From the NCBI GenBank assembly GCA_003165595.1, contig PLWQ01000035.1:1-63404 (forward strand): a DNA stretch of 63,404 bases, written 5' to 3'. Below the pieces are notes generated by a model. It ran no database searches. It was given only the letters and a program-made list of their open reading frames with translations, and had not been told where the DNA came from. Shown in pieces: positions 16,188 to 25,394 of the stretch. How positions within the stretch are numbered: position 1 is the stretch's first letter; the number at the start of each line of letters is the position of its first letter. A program made the translations under genes and the position numbers. The DNA comes from Fibrobacterota bacterium (GTDB lineage: Bacteria > Fibrobacterota > Chitinivibrionia > Chitinivibrionales > FEN-1185).

Positions 16188-18131
16188 TTACTTATCATCC
16201 ACCACCGTAAAATCCGCATCAACCGGTCCGTCTCCCTTGCCGTCTTTCTTCTGTTCGTCCGACGGGCCGGCCTGCGGTCCGGGTCCTGGTCCGGCCTGAC
16301 CCTGCTGCCCGCCCTGCGCCTGCCCGCCTGCGTTCTTGTACATTGCCTCGGCCATCTTGTGAGAAGCATTCATGAGCGCATCCATGCTGGCCTTGATGGC
16401 GCCCGCATCGTCACCCTTGAGCTTCTTGCGCAGGTCGTCGATTGCCGACTGGATCTTGTTCTTGTCGTCGAGCGGGATCTTGTCGCCGGCCTCGCTCAAC
16501 GTCTTTTCGGTCTGGTAGATTATCTGGTCGGCCTGGTTCTTCACGTCGATCCGTTCGCGTTCCTGCTTGTCGCGCTCGGCGTTCGACTCCGCCTCTTTCA
16601 CCATCTTCTTGATTTCCGATTCGGAAAGCCCGCTCGACGATTCGATGCGGATCTGCTGTTCCTTGCCCGTGCCCAGGTCCTTGGCGCTTACCTTGAGAAT
16701 GCCGTTGGCGTCGATATCGAATGTCACCTCGACCTGCGGAATTCCCCGCGGCGCGGCCGGGAGCCCCACAAGGTCGAATTTGCCCAGGAGCCTGTTGTGC
16801 GATGCCAGCTCGCGTTCTCCCTGGTACACCAGAATCGACACCGCCGTCTGATTGTCGGACGCGGTTGAGAATATCTGGCTTTTCTTTGTGGGAATGGTGG
16901 TGTTGCGTTCGATGAGTTTGGTCATGACGCCCCCGAGCGTTTCAATCCCGAGTGACAGCGGCGTCACGTCGAGAAGGAGAATGTCTTTGACGGTCTCGTC
17001 GCCGCCGAGAATTGCGCCCTGAATGGCGGCGCCCACGGCAACTACTTCGTCGGGATTCACGCTCTTGTTGGGCACCTTACCGAAAATCTCCTCAACCTTT
17101 TTTTGCACCGCGGGCGTGCGCGTCTGGCCGCCCACAAGGATCACTTCGTCGATGTCTTCGATCTTTACTTTCGCGTCTGCGATGGCCTTGCGGCACGGCT
17201 CCACCGTACGCTCAACCAGGAACGCGGTGAGCTGATCGAACTTTGCGCGCGAAAGGTTCATGTCGAGGTGCTTGGGCCCGCTGGCGTCGGCCGTGATGAA
17301 CGGCAGGTTGATGTTCGCCTGCATCGCGCTCGACAGTTCCCGCTTCGCTTTTTCGGCCGCTTCCTTGAGCCGCTGCAGCGCCATGCGGTCTTTGCGCAGA
17401 TCGATACCCTGCTGCTTCTGGAACTCGTCGGCGATCCAGTCCATGAGCACCTGGTCGAAATCGTCGCCGCCCAGATGCGTGTCGCCGTTGGTGGAACGCA
17501 CTTCGAACACACCCTCTCCTATGTCAAGAATCGATACATCGAAGGTGCCGCCGCCCAGGTCGTACACGACGATAGTCTCGTTCTTTTTCTTGTCGAGCCC
17601 GTAGGCGAGCGATGCGGCCGTTGGTTCGTTGATGATTCGCTTTACATCGAGCCCGGCAATGCGGCCCGCGTCCTTGGTGGCCTGGCGCTGGCCGTCATTG
17701 AAATATGCCGGCACCGTGATGACAGCCTCCTTTACCTCCTGGCCCAGATAGTCTTCCGCAGCCTTCTTGAGGTATTGGAGAATCATCGCCGACACTTCGG
17801 GAGGCGTATATTCCTTGCCGCCGGCTTCCACTTTGACCAGTTCGCTTGCCCCGCCGGTTACCTTGTAGGGAACGCGCTTTTCCTCGCTCTCCACTTCGCT
17901 GTGCCGGCGGCCCATGAATCTCTTTATCGAGAAAACCGTGTTTTCCGGATTGGTGATCGCCTGACGCCGCGCAATCGACCCCACAAGCCGCTCGCCCGTT
18001 TTGGTGAATCCCACCATCGAGGGCGTCGTACGTTCACCTTCCGCATTGGGAATAACTACCGGTTTCCCGCCTTCCATAATCGCCACGCACGAAAACGTGG
18101 TTCCCAGGTCGATGCCGATGATCTTTGCCAT
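16188..18131 (-). CDS. dnaK: Chaperone DnaK (Hsp70)
   Basis: The 647-residue protein shows [20 protein letters not shown] (phosphate 1), [35 protein letters not shown] and [20 protein letters not shown] in the ATPase domain. [20 protein letters not shown] and the linker [20 protein letters not shown] come next. The C-terminal tail is Gly/Gln/Pro-rich and ends in an acidic FTVVDD motif, as usual. It lies between grpE and dnaJ in the same transcription direction. Confidence 0.99.
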   Translation of the reverse strand: MAKIIGIDLGTTFSCVAIMEGGKPVVIPNAEGERTTPSMVGFTKTGERLVGSIARRQAITNPENTVFSIKRFMGRRHSEVESEEKRVPYKVTGGASELVKVEAGGKEYTPPEVSAMILQYLKKAAEDYLGQEVKEAVITVPAYFNDGQRQATKDAGRIAGLDVKRIINEPTAASLAYGLDKKKNETIVVYDLGGGTFDVSILDIGEGVFEVRSTNGDTHLGGDDFDQVLMDWIADEFQKQQGIDLRKDRMALQRLKEAAEKAKRELSSAMQANINLPFITADASGPKHLDMNLSRAKFDQLTAFLVERTVEPCRKAIADAKVKIEDIDEVILVGGQTRTPAVQKKVEEIFGKVPNKSVNPDEVVAVGAAIQGAILGGDETVKDILLLDVTPLSLGIETLGGVMTKLIERNTTIPTKKSQIFSTASDNQTAVSILVYQGERELASHNRLLGKFDLVGLPAAPRGIPQVEVTFDIDANGILKVSAKDLGTGKEQQIRIESSSGLSESEIKKMVKEAESNAERDKQERERIDVKNQADQIIYQTEKTLSEAGDKIPLDDKNKIQSAIDDLRKKLKGDDAGAIKASMDALMNASHKMAEAMYKNAGGQAQGGQQGQAGPGPGPQAGPSDEQKKDGKGDGPVDADFTVVDDK

Positions 18132-18181
18132 ACGCGCTCCTTTGTATATGTCAGTTTTGCTCAGTTAATTTCTTTTATTCC

Positions 18182-18913
18182 TCACGGACAGGTCGGTTCC
18201 GCGTCGGTATCCGCATCCAGCCCCGCTTCGGCCTCAAAGGCAGACTTGGCTTCGTCGTCGCCGGAAGGTGCGGACTGCGCCCCGACAGCCAAAGAGGGCT
18301 TGCCGCTCGAAACGATGACGCGAGAATGTTTGATGACCTTGCCCTTAAGCTTATACCCTTTTTCGAGCACCTCGGCGACATGATGTTCCGGAATTTTGTC
18401 GCTGGCCGATTTCATCATTGCATCGTGCAATTGGGGGTCGAATTCCTGCCCCGCCTCGCAATACACTTCGAGTCCGTGTTTGTGAAGGACGCTGTCGAGC
18501 TTGGAAAAAATCATCTTCATTCCGTCCACAAACGACTGCAGGTCGGTGCCTTCCTTTTCCGCCTTGAACGCGCGCTCGAAACCTTCGCGAACGTCAAGTA
18601 GGTCCTTGATCAGCTTCTCGTTTGCCTGCTCAATGAGCTGCTGGTACTCTTTTGCCGTGCGCCGCTTGAAATTGTCGAATTCGGCCATGAGCCTGAGGTA
18701 CTTGTCGTTGGCCGACGCCAACTTCGATTCAAGTTCCTCCATCTTTTCGTGGTCTTTTTTCTGCTGCTCAACAGCTTTTTGCGGGGCGGTTGCCGAATCG
18801 GCGCACTGGTTGTGAGCCTTCGCGGCGTCGGCACGGCTCTCGCCGGCGTGATGGTCATGCGCGTGTGGATGATCGGGCTTTTCGTGTTTATGATCGTGAT
18901 TGTGCTGGTCCAT
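18182..18913 (-). CDS. grpE: Nucleotide exchange factor GrpE with histidine-rich N-terminus
   Basis: The 243-residue protein has the long dimerisation helix (KYLRLMAEFDNFKRRTAKEY) and the C-terminal beta domain (VLEKGYKLKGKVIKHSRVIV) that opens the DnaK nucleotide site. Oddly, the first 25 residues hold nine histidines in an H-x-H/D pattern (MDQHNHDHKHEKPDHPHAHD), a likely metal-binding tail not found in standard GrpE. The C-terminus has an extra acidic extension of about 35 residues. It follows hrcA by 17 bases. Confidence 0.96.
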   Translation of the reverse strand: MDQHNHDHKHEKPDHPHAHDHHAGESRADAAKAHNQCADSATAPQKAVEQQKKDHEKMEELESKLASANDKYLRLMAEFDNFKRRTAKEYQQLIEQANEKLIKDLLDVREGFERAFKAEKEGTDLQSFVDGMKMIFSKLDSVLHKHGLEVYCEAGQEFDPQLHDAMMKSASDKIPEHHVAEVLEKGYKLKGKVIKHSRVIVSSGKPSLAVGAQSAPSGDDEAKSAFEAEAGLDADTDAEPTCP

Positions 18914-18930
18914 GGTTTTTCCTTGCTGGC

Positions 18931-19968
18931 TCAGGTCGAATACATTTCTCCGAGCAGTTTTGCCGTATAGCCGACTGCGCTCACCAGGAACGGGTACGGC
19001 ATGCGTTTGGGGCCGATAACGCCCAGCGTTCCCTCAAGATGGCCCACCTGATATCTGGTTTTGACTACCGAAAACGATTGAAGTTGACCATCCTCGTTTT
19101 CCTTGCCTATCGAAATAATGACGCCGGGATTGTTGGCGTCCCCCTTTTCAAACAAATGAAGCAGGAGTTTCTTTTCCTCCAGGATTTCGATGATACCGCT
19201 CACCTGGTCTTTGGAAAAAAATTCCGGCTGCACAACGATGTTGGTTTCACCCTCGGTAAAAACGGTTTCGTCGCGTTCGGATTCTATGAGTCTTTTGATT
19301 GAAGGTACAAAGAGACGCACAAGGCCGAGTTCGTACGATTCGACGTTTTCGAAAACGGTATCTTCCTTCGCGAGCATGTCTTCCAGGGTAAGCCCGAAGA
19401 ACCGCTCGTTGATTACCTGGCAAGCCCGTTCGAGCCTGGCCGGCGAAAGCTCGGTCTTGAGTTCGAGCACCATAGTCTTGACAAAACCGGAATCAATGGT
19501 GACGTGCATCAAGACGCGCTGGGATTCGATCGCATAGATGTGCACGTGGCGAAAGATTCCGCTGGAAAACTTTGGCGCGAGAATGATCCCAAACTGATGC
19601 GTCGCCCTCGACAGGGCCTTTGACGTGGCCTCCATCAGCAAGCGAAGATCGGAAGGTTCCACGCGAACCAGGTAATTCTTGATCTGGTCTTTTACCTCTG
19701 CCGGAAGTTCCATGGATTTCATCATCAGGTCCACGTAGTACCGGTATCCCTTGTCGGTGGGGATTCGCCCGGCTGAGGTGTGCGGCTGGGAAATGAAGCC
19801 TCGATCTTCAAGGTCGCCCATGATGTTGCGGATGGTTGCCGGAGAAAAATCGAAATCCGGCTGCTTGGACAGGAATCGCGACCCTGTCGGCGAAGCGCTC
19901 AGGATATAATTGCGAACCACAGCCTCAAGGACGTGATGTTCGCGTTCGGATAGTATCTCTTTATTCAT
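18931..19968 (-). CDS. hrcA: Heat-inducible transcription repressor HrcA
   Basis: The 345-residue repressor binds CIRCE and shuts off chaperone genes when GroEL is free. The N-terminal winged helix includes SASPTGSRFLSKQPDFDFSP, TIRNIMGDLEDRGFISQPHT and SAGRIPTDKGYRYYVDLMMK; the GAF-like domain follows. Start ATG 19968 is chosen from homology. It sits between groEL and grpE, so it would be autoregulated through the single CIRCE before groES. Confidence 0.97.
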   Translation of the reverse strand: MNKEILSEREHHVLEAVVRNYILSASPTGSRFLSKQPDFDFSPATIRNIMGDLEDRGFISQPHTSAGRIPTDKGYRYYVDLMMKSMELPAEVKDQIKNYLVRVEPSDLRLLMEATSKALSRATHQFGIILAPKFSSGIFRHVHIYAIESQRVLMHVTIDSGFVKTMVLELKTELSPARLERACQVINERFFGLTLEDMLAKEDTVFENVESYELGLVRLFVPSIKRLIESERDETVFTEGETNIVVQPEFFSKDQVSGIIEILEEKKLLLHLFEKGDANNPGVIISIGKENEDGQLQSFSVVKTRYQVGHLEGTLGVIGPKRMPYPFLVSAVGYTAKLLGEMYST

Positions 19969-20118
19969 AAGTAAATTATTGCGGCCATGAGGAGAACTTT
20001 CTCCCCATGGCTCCTTAAAATCAACATTTGGCTGTTCGCCACAAAAGTCCCCCGCTCTCGCCCGGCCCTCTTTTTGAGGCAACCGGAGCGCCAGAGAGGT
20101 GCAATCGGGGCGGGGGGC

Positions 20119-21780
20119 TTAGTACATGTCTCCCATGCCGCCGCCCATGCCACCCATTCCGCCCATGCCGCCGCCGCCCATGCCCGGCGCAGCTTCTTTT
20201 TCCTCTTTCGGCTTTTCGGTAACGATGCACTCGGTCGTCAGAATAAGGCCCGCGATGCTCGCAGCATTCTCAAGCGCCGTCCGCGCGACCTTTGTCGGGT
20301 CGATAACACCGGCCGCAAGCAGGTCTTCGTACTTGCAGCTAAAGGCGTTAAAACCATAGGCGCCCTTGTGATTCTTCACCTCGTTGGCAACCACCGAAGG
20401 CTCCATGCCCGCGTTCTGAACGATCCAGCGAAGCGGTTCCTCAACGGCCCTGCGGATGATGTCAACGCCGATTTTCTCATCACCGTCCAGCTTGAGCAAA
20501 TCGAGTGCCGCTGCCGCCCGGATAAGCGCGACACCGCCGCCCGCCACGATACCTTCTTCAACGGCGGCGCGAGTTGCGTGTAATGCGTCTTCAACGCGGG
20601 CTTTCTTCTCTTTCATTTCGGTCTCGGTGGCTGCGCCGATATTGAGCACGGCGACGCCGCCCGCCAGTTTGGCAAGCCGTTCCTGCAGCTTCTCCTTGTC
20701 GTAGTCGGATGTGGTCTCGTCGATCTGCGTGCGGATCTGACTCACGCGTCCCTTGATGTCTTCCTTCTTGCCTGCGCCTTCGATGATGGTGCAATTCTCT
20801 TTGTCAATCGAGATGCGCTTGGCCTTCCCGAGCGAGTCCACCGTTGTGTTTTCGAGCTTGAAACCAGCCTCTTCGGATATCACGATGCCGCCGGTGAGGA
20901 CGGCGATATCTTCGAGCATGGCCTTTCTGCGGTCGCCGAAACCCGGCGCCTTTACAGCCGCGACCTTAAGCGTTCCGCGGAGCTTGTTGACCACGAGGGT
21001 CGCCAGTGCTTCGCCTTCCACATCCTCGGCAATAATGAGCAGCCCCTTGCCCAGCTGCGCGGTCTTTTCCAGAAGCGGCAGCAGGTCTTTCATGGCGCTT
21101 ATTTTTTTGTCGTAGATGAGGATGTAGGGATCTTCGAGAAGGCATTCCATGGTGTCGGAATTGGTGACGAAGTAAGCGGAAACGTAACCGCGGTCGAACT
21201 GCATTCCCTCGACCACTTCGAGCGTGGTGTCGATGCTCTTCGCCTCTTCGATGGTGATGACGCCGTCCTTGCCCACTTTTTCCATGGCGTCCGCGATCAG
21301 CCCGCCAATTTCCTGGTCGTTATTGGCCGAAATCGCGCCCACCTGCGAGATCTCCTTCTTGCCGGAAATAGGCTTGGACTGTTTTTTCAAATCCTCAATA
21401 ATTGCTTTTACCGCCTTGTCGATTCCGCGCTTGACAGCCATGGCGTTTGCGCCCGCGGTCACCGTTTTGATTCCCTGCCTGGCAATAGCCTGGGCAAGCA
21501 CGGTGGCCGTTGTGGTGCCGTCGCCGGCGATATCCGACGTCTTGGACGCGACTTCTTTTACCATTTGGGCGCCCATGTTCTCGAATTTATCTTCGAGCTC
21601 GATCTCTTTGGCCACAGTCACGCCATCCTTGGTAACGGTGGGCGAACCGTAGCTTTTGTCAAGTACTACGTTGCGGCCGCGCGGACCAAGCGTGGTCTTG
21701 ACCGCATTGGCAAGAACATCCACTCCCCTGAGCAGCTTTTCCCTTGCCACGACATCAAACGCTAGTTGCTTTGCTGACAT
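20119..21780 (-). CDS. groEL: Chaperonin GroEL (Hsp60)
   Basis: The 553-residue protein has the family start ([20 protein letters not shown]), [40 protein letters not shown] with the catalytic Asp, [20 protein letters not shown] and [20 protein letters not shown]. It ends in the Gly-Met repeat tail of GroEL ([20 protein letters not shown]). It lies 73 bases downstream of groES. It is the only groEL in the window. Confidence 0.99.
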   Translation of the reverse strand: MSAKQLAFDVVAREKLLRGVDVLANAVKTTLGPRGRNVVLDKSYGSPTVTKDGVTVAKEIELEDKFENMGAQMVKEVASKTSDIAGDGTTTATVLAQAIARQGIKTVTAGANAMAVKRGIDKAVKAIIEDLKKQSKPISGKKEISQVGAISANNDQEIGGLIADAMEKVGKDGVITIEEAKSIDTTLEVVEGMQFDRGYVSAYFVTNSDTMECLLEDPYILIYDKKISAMKDLLPLLEKTAQLGKGLLIIAEDVEGEALATLVVNKLRGTLKVAAVKAPGFGDRRKAMLEDIAVLTGGIVISEEAGFKLENTTVDSLGKAKRISIDKENCTIIEGAGKKEDIKGRVSQIRTQIDETTSDYDKEKLQERLAKLAGGVAVLNIGAATETEMKEKKARVEDALHATRAAVEEGIVAGGGVALIRAAAALDLLKLDGDEKIGVDIIRRAVEEPLRWIVQNAGMEPSVVANEVKNHKGAYGFNAFSCKYEDLLAAGVIDPTKVARTALENAASIAGLILTTECIVTEKPKEEKEAAPGMGGGGMGGMGGMGGGMGDMY

Positions 21781-21853
21781 AATGAATTACTCCTGTTATA
21801 TTTGATGGTAAAAGTATAGATTTGCTTTGGCTATGATTCCGTCCGGCAATGGT

Positions 21854-22138
21854 TCAGATAACTGCGAGCACGTCGCTTTCTTTTACAATGAGATAGTCCT
21901 GCCCATCCACGGTCACTTCGGTTCCTGAGTATTTGCCGTAGAGGACCGTGTCGCCCTTCTTGAGTTCCATGGTGATCTTCTGGCCGTTGTCCGCGATCTT
22001 GCCCGGCCCCACCGCAACCACTTCGCCCTTCTGCGGCTTTTCTTTTGCATTGTCCGGAATAATGATTCCACCCTTTGTTTTCTCTTCCGCTTCCAAAGGC
22101 TTCACAAGAATCCGGTCGGCTAAAGGCTTAACATTCAT
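21854..22138 (-). CDS. groES: Co-chaperonin GroES
   Basis: The 94-residue cap protein for GroEL reads [20 protein letters not shown], then [20 protein letters not shown] (mobile loop) and [23 protein letters not shown] 22138 follows a strong AAGGAGGG site; an open frame extends 22 codons upstream but lacks one. It is the first gene of the heat-shock cluster, with CIRCE and promoter about 60-115 bases upstream. Confidence 0.98.
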   Translation of the reverse strand: MNVKPLADRILVKPLEAEEKTKGGIIIPDNAKEKPQKGEVVAVGPGKIADNGQKITMELKKGDTVLYGKYSGTEVTVDGQDYLIVKESDVLAVI

Positions 22139-22197
22139 AACAACCCTCCTTAAAGTGTGGTTAAGTTTGACAGGATTACGTATTGCATTGAAGAATA

Positions 22198-22224
22198 TTA
22201 GCACTCATCAAAAGTGAGTGCTAG
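22198..22224 (-). promoter_or_regulatory. CIRCE operator for HrcA
   Basis: TTAGCACTC (22198-22206), nine spacer bases and GAGTGCTAG (22216-22224) match the CIRCE consensus TTAGCACTC-N9-GAGTGCTAA in all but the last base. It begins just after the -10 box of the groES promoter and covers the expected transcription start, the classic repression position. Confidence 0.96.
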
Positions 22225-22226
22225 CA

Positions 22227-22255
22227 AATATAACACGGCTCGAAGTTGATGTCAA
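22227..22255 (-). promoter_or_regulatory. Sigma70-type promoter of the groES-dnaJ cluster
   Basis: On the minus strand TTGACA (22250-22255) is separated by exactly 17 bases from TATATT (22227-22232), a near-consensus vegetative promoter. CIRCE follows directly. No second CIRCE or equally strong promoter was seen before hrcA, grpE, dnaK or dnaJ. Confidence 0.88.
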
Positions 22256-22433
22256 GACATAATAATAATAAGTGGCAAACGGAAAAGTCTGCCCTGCATC
22301 CGTTTGCTTTCGGAGCGCCGCCATCGTATAATCAAGTATGTCGGCGCCGCCAGCAAGGCTCGAGCCTTCAAGATTTTGCGCTCTAATACCGATGATAGTA
22401 AATGGGCTCGCGGCAATTACCACGGAAATCTCA

Positions 22434-22607
22434 AGGGGCCCTCTATTAATTCATTCTTTTCTGCAACGCCCCCTAAATCCCCCGAAGGAGGACTTATTGG
22501 AAAAAGCGATTACATGACAAAATCAACACCTTACAAGTCCCCCTTCGGGGGATTTAGGGGCCGAACGGCAATTCGCGAAAAGAAAACCTGATTTTTAGAG
22601 GTCCCCT
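22434..22607. mobile_element. MITE-like element with AGGGGACCTCTAAA-type terminal repeats
   Basis: The ends AGGGGCCCTCTATTAAT (22434-22450) and ATTTTTAGAGGTCCCCT (22591-22607) are inverted copies matching at 14 of 17 positions. Inside is a second inverted pair of 26 bases with one mismatch, starting CCCCTAAATCCCCCGAAGG (22470-22495) and ending GGGGGATTTAGGGG (22535-22560). There is no transposase gene. The same terminal repeat occurs at 27163-27304 around a different core. The rest of the 22256-22433 gap shows no gene. Confidence 0.75.
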
Positions 22608-22610
22608 CAA

Positions 22611-23801
22611 ATGAATCTGTTTGAAAAAGTCGGACTCGGTGAAAAAGAGCGAAAGATAATTTCTTCCGTTTTCAAGTATTCTTTGCTCGGCGCGTTGCTG
22701 ATGGCTGCTCTTGCATGGGGTATCCAGTATGCGATAATCCAGTACAAGACCGAGAAGCGCACCAAAGAGGCCCTTGACCCGACCGTGTTCTACGAGAAGA
22801 AAAGCAAAGATCTGCTTCCTATCGACGTTGAGGCGCACAGTTTTGCCGCCGATTACTATCTTAAGAACGATCAACCCCAAAAGGCAATCGGACACATTCT
22901 CAGGATTATTCCTTTGCAAAGAACGAATCGGAAGCTCCAACTCGACCTCGCGACGGCGTACCTCACCTCGGGCGGGTACGACATGGCGCTCGTCTGTTTC
23001 AAGAAAATGGCGGACGAAGGAACGGGAGATTCTCTCGGCGGCACGGTTGAGGCGCGGCTCGGGCTCACGCTCTTCTACCTGGGGAAAATCAAGGAAAGCG
23101 TCGACATACTTGACAAATGCATAGCATCGTATCCTCGTTCCGCCGAAGCGCTGTGCTATCGGGGGGAGGTTGAGGCGTCGCTCTTGGGCTCCCCGGGAAA
23201 AGCGGAGGAGTACTTCAACCGTTCAATCGCTTCCGACTCCACCTATGTTGAAGGGTGGTACCAGCTCGCACGGTATTACACCAACCAGGGGGAATACGGC
23301 CGGGCACGCAGGTACCTGCTCCGGATTCTCGATCTGGAGCCGCTCCACGTACGGGCGCATTCCCGGCTCGGCATGGTATATTATTATCTTGACGAACCGG
23401 ACCTGGCAAAGAAATCCTACCTGACGGCACTTGCCCTCAATCCCAAGGACTATAACACGCACTACAACCTGGGCGAGCTGTACTATTCGAAATTCAACGA
23501 CGAGAAGAATGCGCTCGGCGAATTCAAAAAAGCCGTAGAAGGCGATTCCCTGCATCGGGAAGCCAATTTCAAAATCGGTCTCATTTGTCTTAACAACAAT
23601 ATGGCCAAGGAAGCGGTGGAATACCTGAAGCGGGCGCTTCAAAGCAACGGGAAAGATGTCCGGGTTCTTCTGCAACTCGGAGTAGCCTACGAAAGGCTCG
23701 GCATGAAGGACGACGCACTCGCTGCATATCAAGCGATCTTGAATGTCGACCCGCTCAACCGGATAGCTCTCCAGAAATCAAAGTTGCTCTCTAGTAGCTG
23801 A
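22611..23801 (+). CDS. TPR-repeat membrane-anchored protein
   Basis: The 396-residue protein has one membrane segment near the N-terminus (YSLLGALLMAALAWGIQYAI), followed by about eight tetratricopeptide repeats (for example AEEYFNRSIASDSTYVEGWY, AKKSYLTALALNPKDYNTHY, AVEYLKRALQSNGKDVRVLL). It probably scaffolds proteins at the inner membrane, facing the periplasm or cytoplasm. The ATG lies 3 bases after the end of a MITE-like element, whose AGAGG terminus may act as its ribosome-binding site. The partner is unknown. Confidence 0.88.
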   Translation: MNLFEKVGLGEKERKIISSVFKYSLLGALLMAALAWGIQYAIIQYKTEKRTKEALDPTVFYEKKSKDLLPIDVEAHSFAADYYLKNDQPQKAIGHILRIIPLQRTNRKLQLDLATAYLTSGGYDMALVCFKKMADEGTGDSLGGTVEARLGLTLFYLGKIKESVDILDKCIASYPRSAEALCYRGEVEASLLGSPGKAEEYFNRSIASDSTYVEGWYQLARYYTNQGEYGRARRYLLRILDLEPLHVRAHSRLGMVYYYLDEPDLAKKSYLTALALNPKDYNTHYNLGELYYSKFNDEKNALGEFKKAVEGDSLHREANFKIGLICLNNNMAKEAVEYLKRALQSNGKDVRVLLQLGVAYERLGMKDDALAAYQAILNVDPLNRIALQKSKLLSSS

Positions 23802-23871
23802 CAATTGCCTGGTACACAACATATCGTGGATTTTTCTTAACTGCCACCTTTTCAGCACCTTGTGGCACTTG

Positions 23872-23917
23872 CAAAATCAAAAAGAACTTGATTTTGTCGG
23901 AAAACCAAATATATTCT
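23872..23917 (+). promoter_or_regulatory. Putative promoter with overlapping palindrome upstream of the HU gene
   Basis: TTGATT (23888-23893), 18 bases and TATTCT (23912-23917) form a moderate -35/-10 pair about 100 bases upstream of the HU start. The -35 box is one arm of a perfect 9-bp inverted repeat CAAAATCAA (23872-23880)/TTGATTTTG (23888-23896), which could be an operator or the end structure of the TPR transcript. Confidence 0.5.
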
Positions 23918-24025
23918 ATTTAGTGATAAAGACATAAAGCCGTTCATGTAATCCTGTCCTTTGGGTTGAACGCGTATCAAAGTCCAAGAGAAGAAGATCA
24001 ACCTCCCAGCGAAAGAGTGTTTCTC

Positions 24026-24361
24026 ATGAGCAACGTCACAAAGAAAGATCTTGTCGAGAAAATATCGGACAGAACAGGTCTCACACAGGTAGACACCAAA
24101 ATTGTAGTGGAAAGTCTGCTTGAAGCGGTTTCAAAGGCTCTGCAACAGGGAAAGAACATTGAAATTCGGGGCTTTGGCAGGTTCAAAATCAAAGAGAGAC
24201 GCGCCAGAAGCGCCCGTAATCCCAGAACAAACGAGCACATCCAGGTTCAGGCCGGTTTCAAGCCGGTTTTTGAGGCATCAAAGGAACTGAGAAAACGGGT
24301 AAATGACAGCTATTGGGTGAGAAACCCGGTGCAAGAATCCACCCCGCCTCCCGCTGCCTAG
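24026..24361 (+). CDS. HU/IHF-family DNA-binding protein
   Basis: The 111-residue protein has the HU fold: MSNVTKKDLVEKISDRTGLT, VVESLLEAVSKALQQGKNIE, then IRGFGRFKIKERRARSARNP with the DNA-intercalating arm (RNPRTNEHIQVQAGFKPVFE). About 15 extra residues extend the C-terminus. ATG 24026 is chosen; an open frame extends 20 codons upstream. It bends or compacts DNA as a dimer. The ribosome-binding site is weak (GAAAGAG). Confidence 0.93.
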   Translation: MSNVTKKDLVEKISDRTGLTQVDTKIVVESLLEAVSKALQQGKNIEIRGFGRFKIKERRARSARNPRTNEHIQVQAGFKPVFEASKELRKRVNDSYWVRNPVQESTPPPAA

Positions 24362-24448
24362 CACACCACGCTTCATCTTCCTGCGACAAAGAGGGAGTAT
24401 CCTCTCGTGGCCCCGCATCGCCAACCTCTCGGATTCCTGGGGGCAAGT

Positions 24449-25306
24449 TTACGAATGCAGAAAATAATTGTACCGTTTGATTTTCGTTTCGAGGCCAAGC
24501 TGGCGCAGGAGTGCCTGTAATTCGACCCGTCCGACGGTTGCGCCGCCGAAATCGCTATCGGAAAGCCGCTTCCGGATTTCGGTCTCTTCGGTAAGGGGGT
24601 TTTCGAGAATGGCCAGCCGTACTCTGTCTTCCAGCTGCAGTCCGGCGGGGTTGCTCCGCAGGAGCGACAGGCGGGCGTTCTTCTTTGCGGCGTCTTCCGC
24701 TTCGTCAATTTGTTCTTTCCGGCCGACAGCCCGATCGTCGGGAACCTGGTAATTTCTTGTGTCGGCATGCGCCAACCGATCCGAGCCGGCATCCTCCTCG
24801 ATCACATGATGCGCAACGGCTGAAGCGCCTCGAGCCGGTTCCGGCCCTTCCTTTGCCGACAAATGCGCTTCCGCGGGCGAAGCCTGCTGTTCCTTAGGCG
24901 GTGCAAGAGCGGTTTCGGTAGCGGGCGGCGAACCTTCGACATGGACGTCGGTGTCTGTCCCTTCCGGTTCACTTTGACCGGCCGTGGGCCGCACCTCTTC
25001 TTCCGATGCATCATGCGACGGCTCCGGAGAAAACAAGATGGTGTAGGCGCCCACCGTCACCCTATCGCCTTCCGACAGGAAGGCGCTTGTTATCCTGATG
25101 TCGTTTATGTAAGTTCCGTTGAGCGAGCCAAGATCAGAAACGCTCCACCCCTCGCGGGTCAGTTCGATTCGGACGTGGTTGCGGGACACCGCCTTGCTTG
25201 CGATGGAAATGGTATTGGTGCGGGATCTGCCGATGGAGACGACGGTTTTCTTGACAACGTAGGTACCCAGCACCTTGTTGTTAACCGAGATGGTGAACGT
25301 AGGCAT
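24449..25306 (-). CDS. FHA-domain protein with C-terminal winged-helix-like region
   Basis: The 285-residue protein starts with a forkhead-associated domain (about 1-95) holding the phosphothreonine-binding pattern: VVSIGRSRTNTISIASKAVS, RNHVRIELTREGWSVSDLGS, LNGTYINDI. A low-complexity Ala/Glu/Pro/Thr linker spans about 95-215. The last 65 residues (LEDRVRLAILENPLTEETEI, VELQALLRQLGLETKIKRYN) look like a winged helix. A GAGGAGG site precedes the ATG. It would read Ser/Thr-kinase signals and perhaps bind DNA; the second point is inferred. Confidence 0.88.
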   Translation of the reverse strand: MPTFTISVNNKVLGTYVVKKTVVSIGRSRTNTISIASKAVSRNHVRIELTREGWSVSDLGSLNGTYINDIRITSAFLSEGDRVTVGAYTILFSPEPSHDASEEEVRPTAGQSEPEGTDTDVHVEGSPPATETALAPPKEQQASPAEAHLSAKEGPEPARGASAVAHHVIEEDAGSDRLAHADTRNYQVPDDRAVGRKEQIDEAEDAAKKNARLSLLRSNPAGLQLEDRVRLAILENPLTEETEIRKRLSDSDFGGATVGRVELQALLRQLGLETKIKRYNYFLHS

Positions 25307-25394
25307 GATCGATTTCCAATCCTCCTCTTTTCAAATATAAATCGCCGCTCCCGGCGTTATAGTCAAAAACAAGAGGTCGGTCGAGTCCTGCGGC

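Noticed and set aside
17103-18383. Plus-strand frame of 426 codons opposite dnaK and grpE
   Set aside because: It is antisense to clear dnaK and grpE genes and has no recognisable family features.
22304-22591. Plus-strand ORF of 95 codons before the TPR gene
   Set aside because: It lies largely inside the MITE-like element and translates the CCCCTAAATCCCCCGAAGG repeat, a common source of false ORFs.
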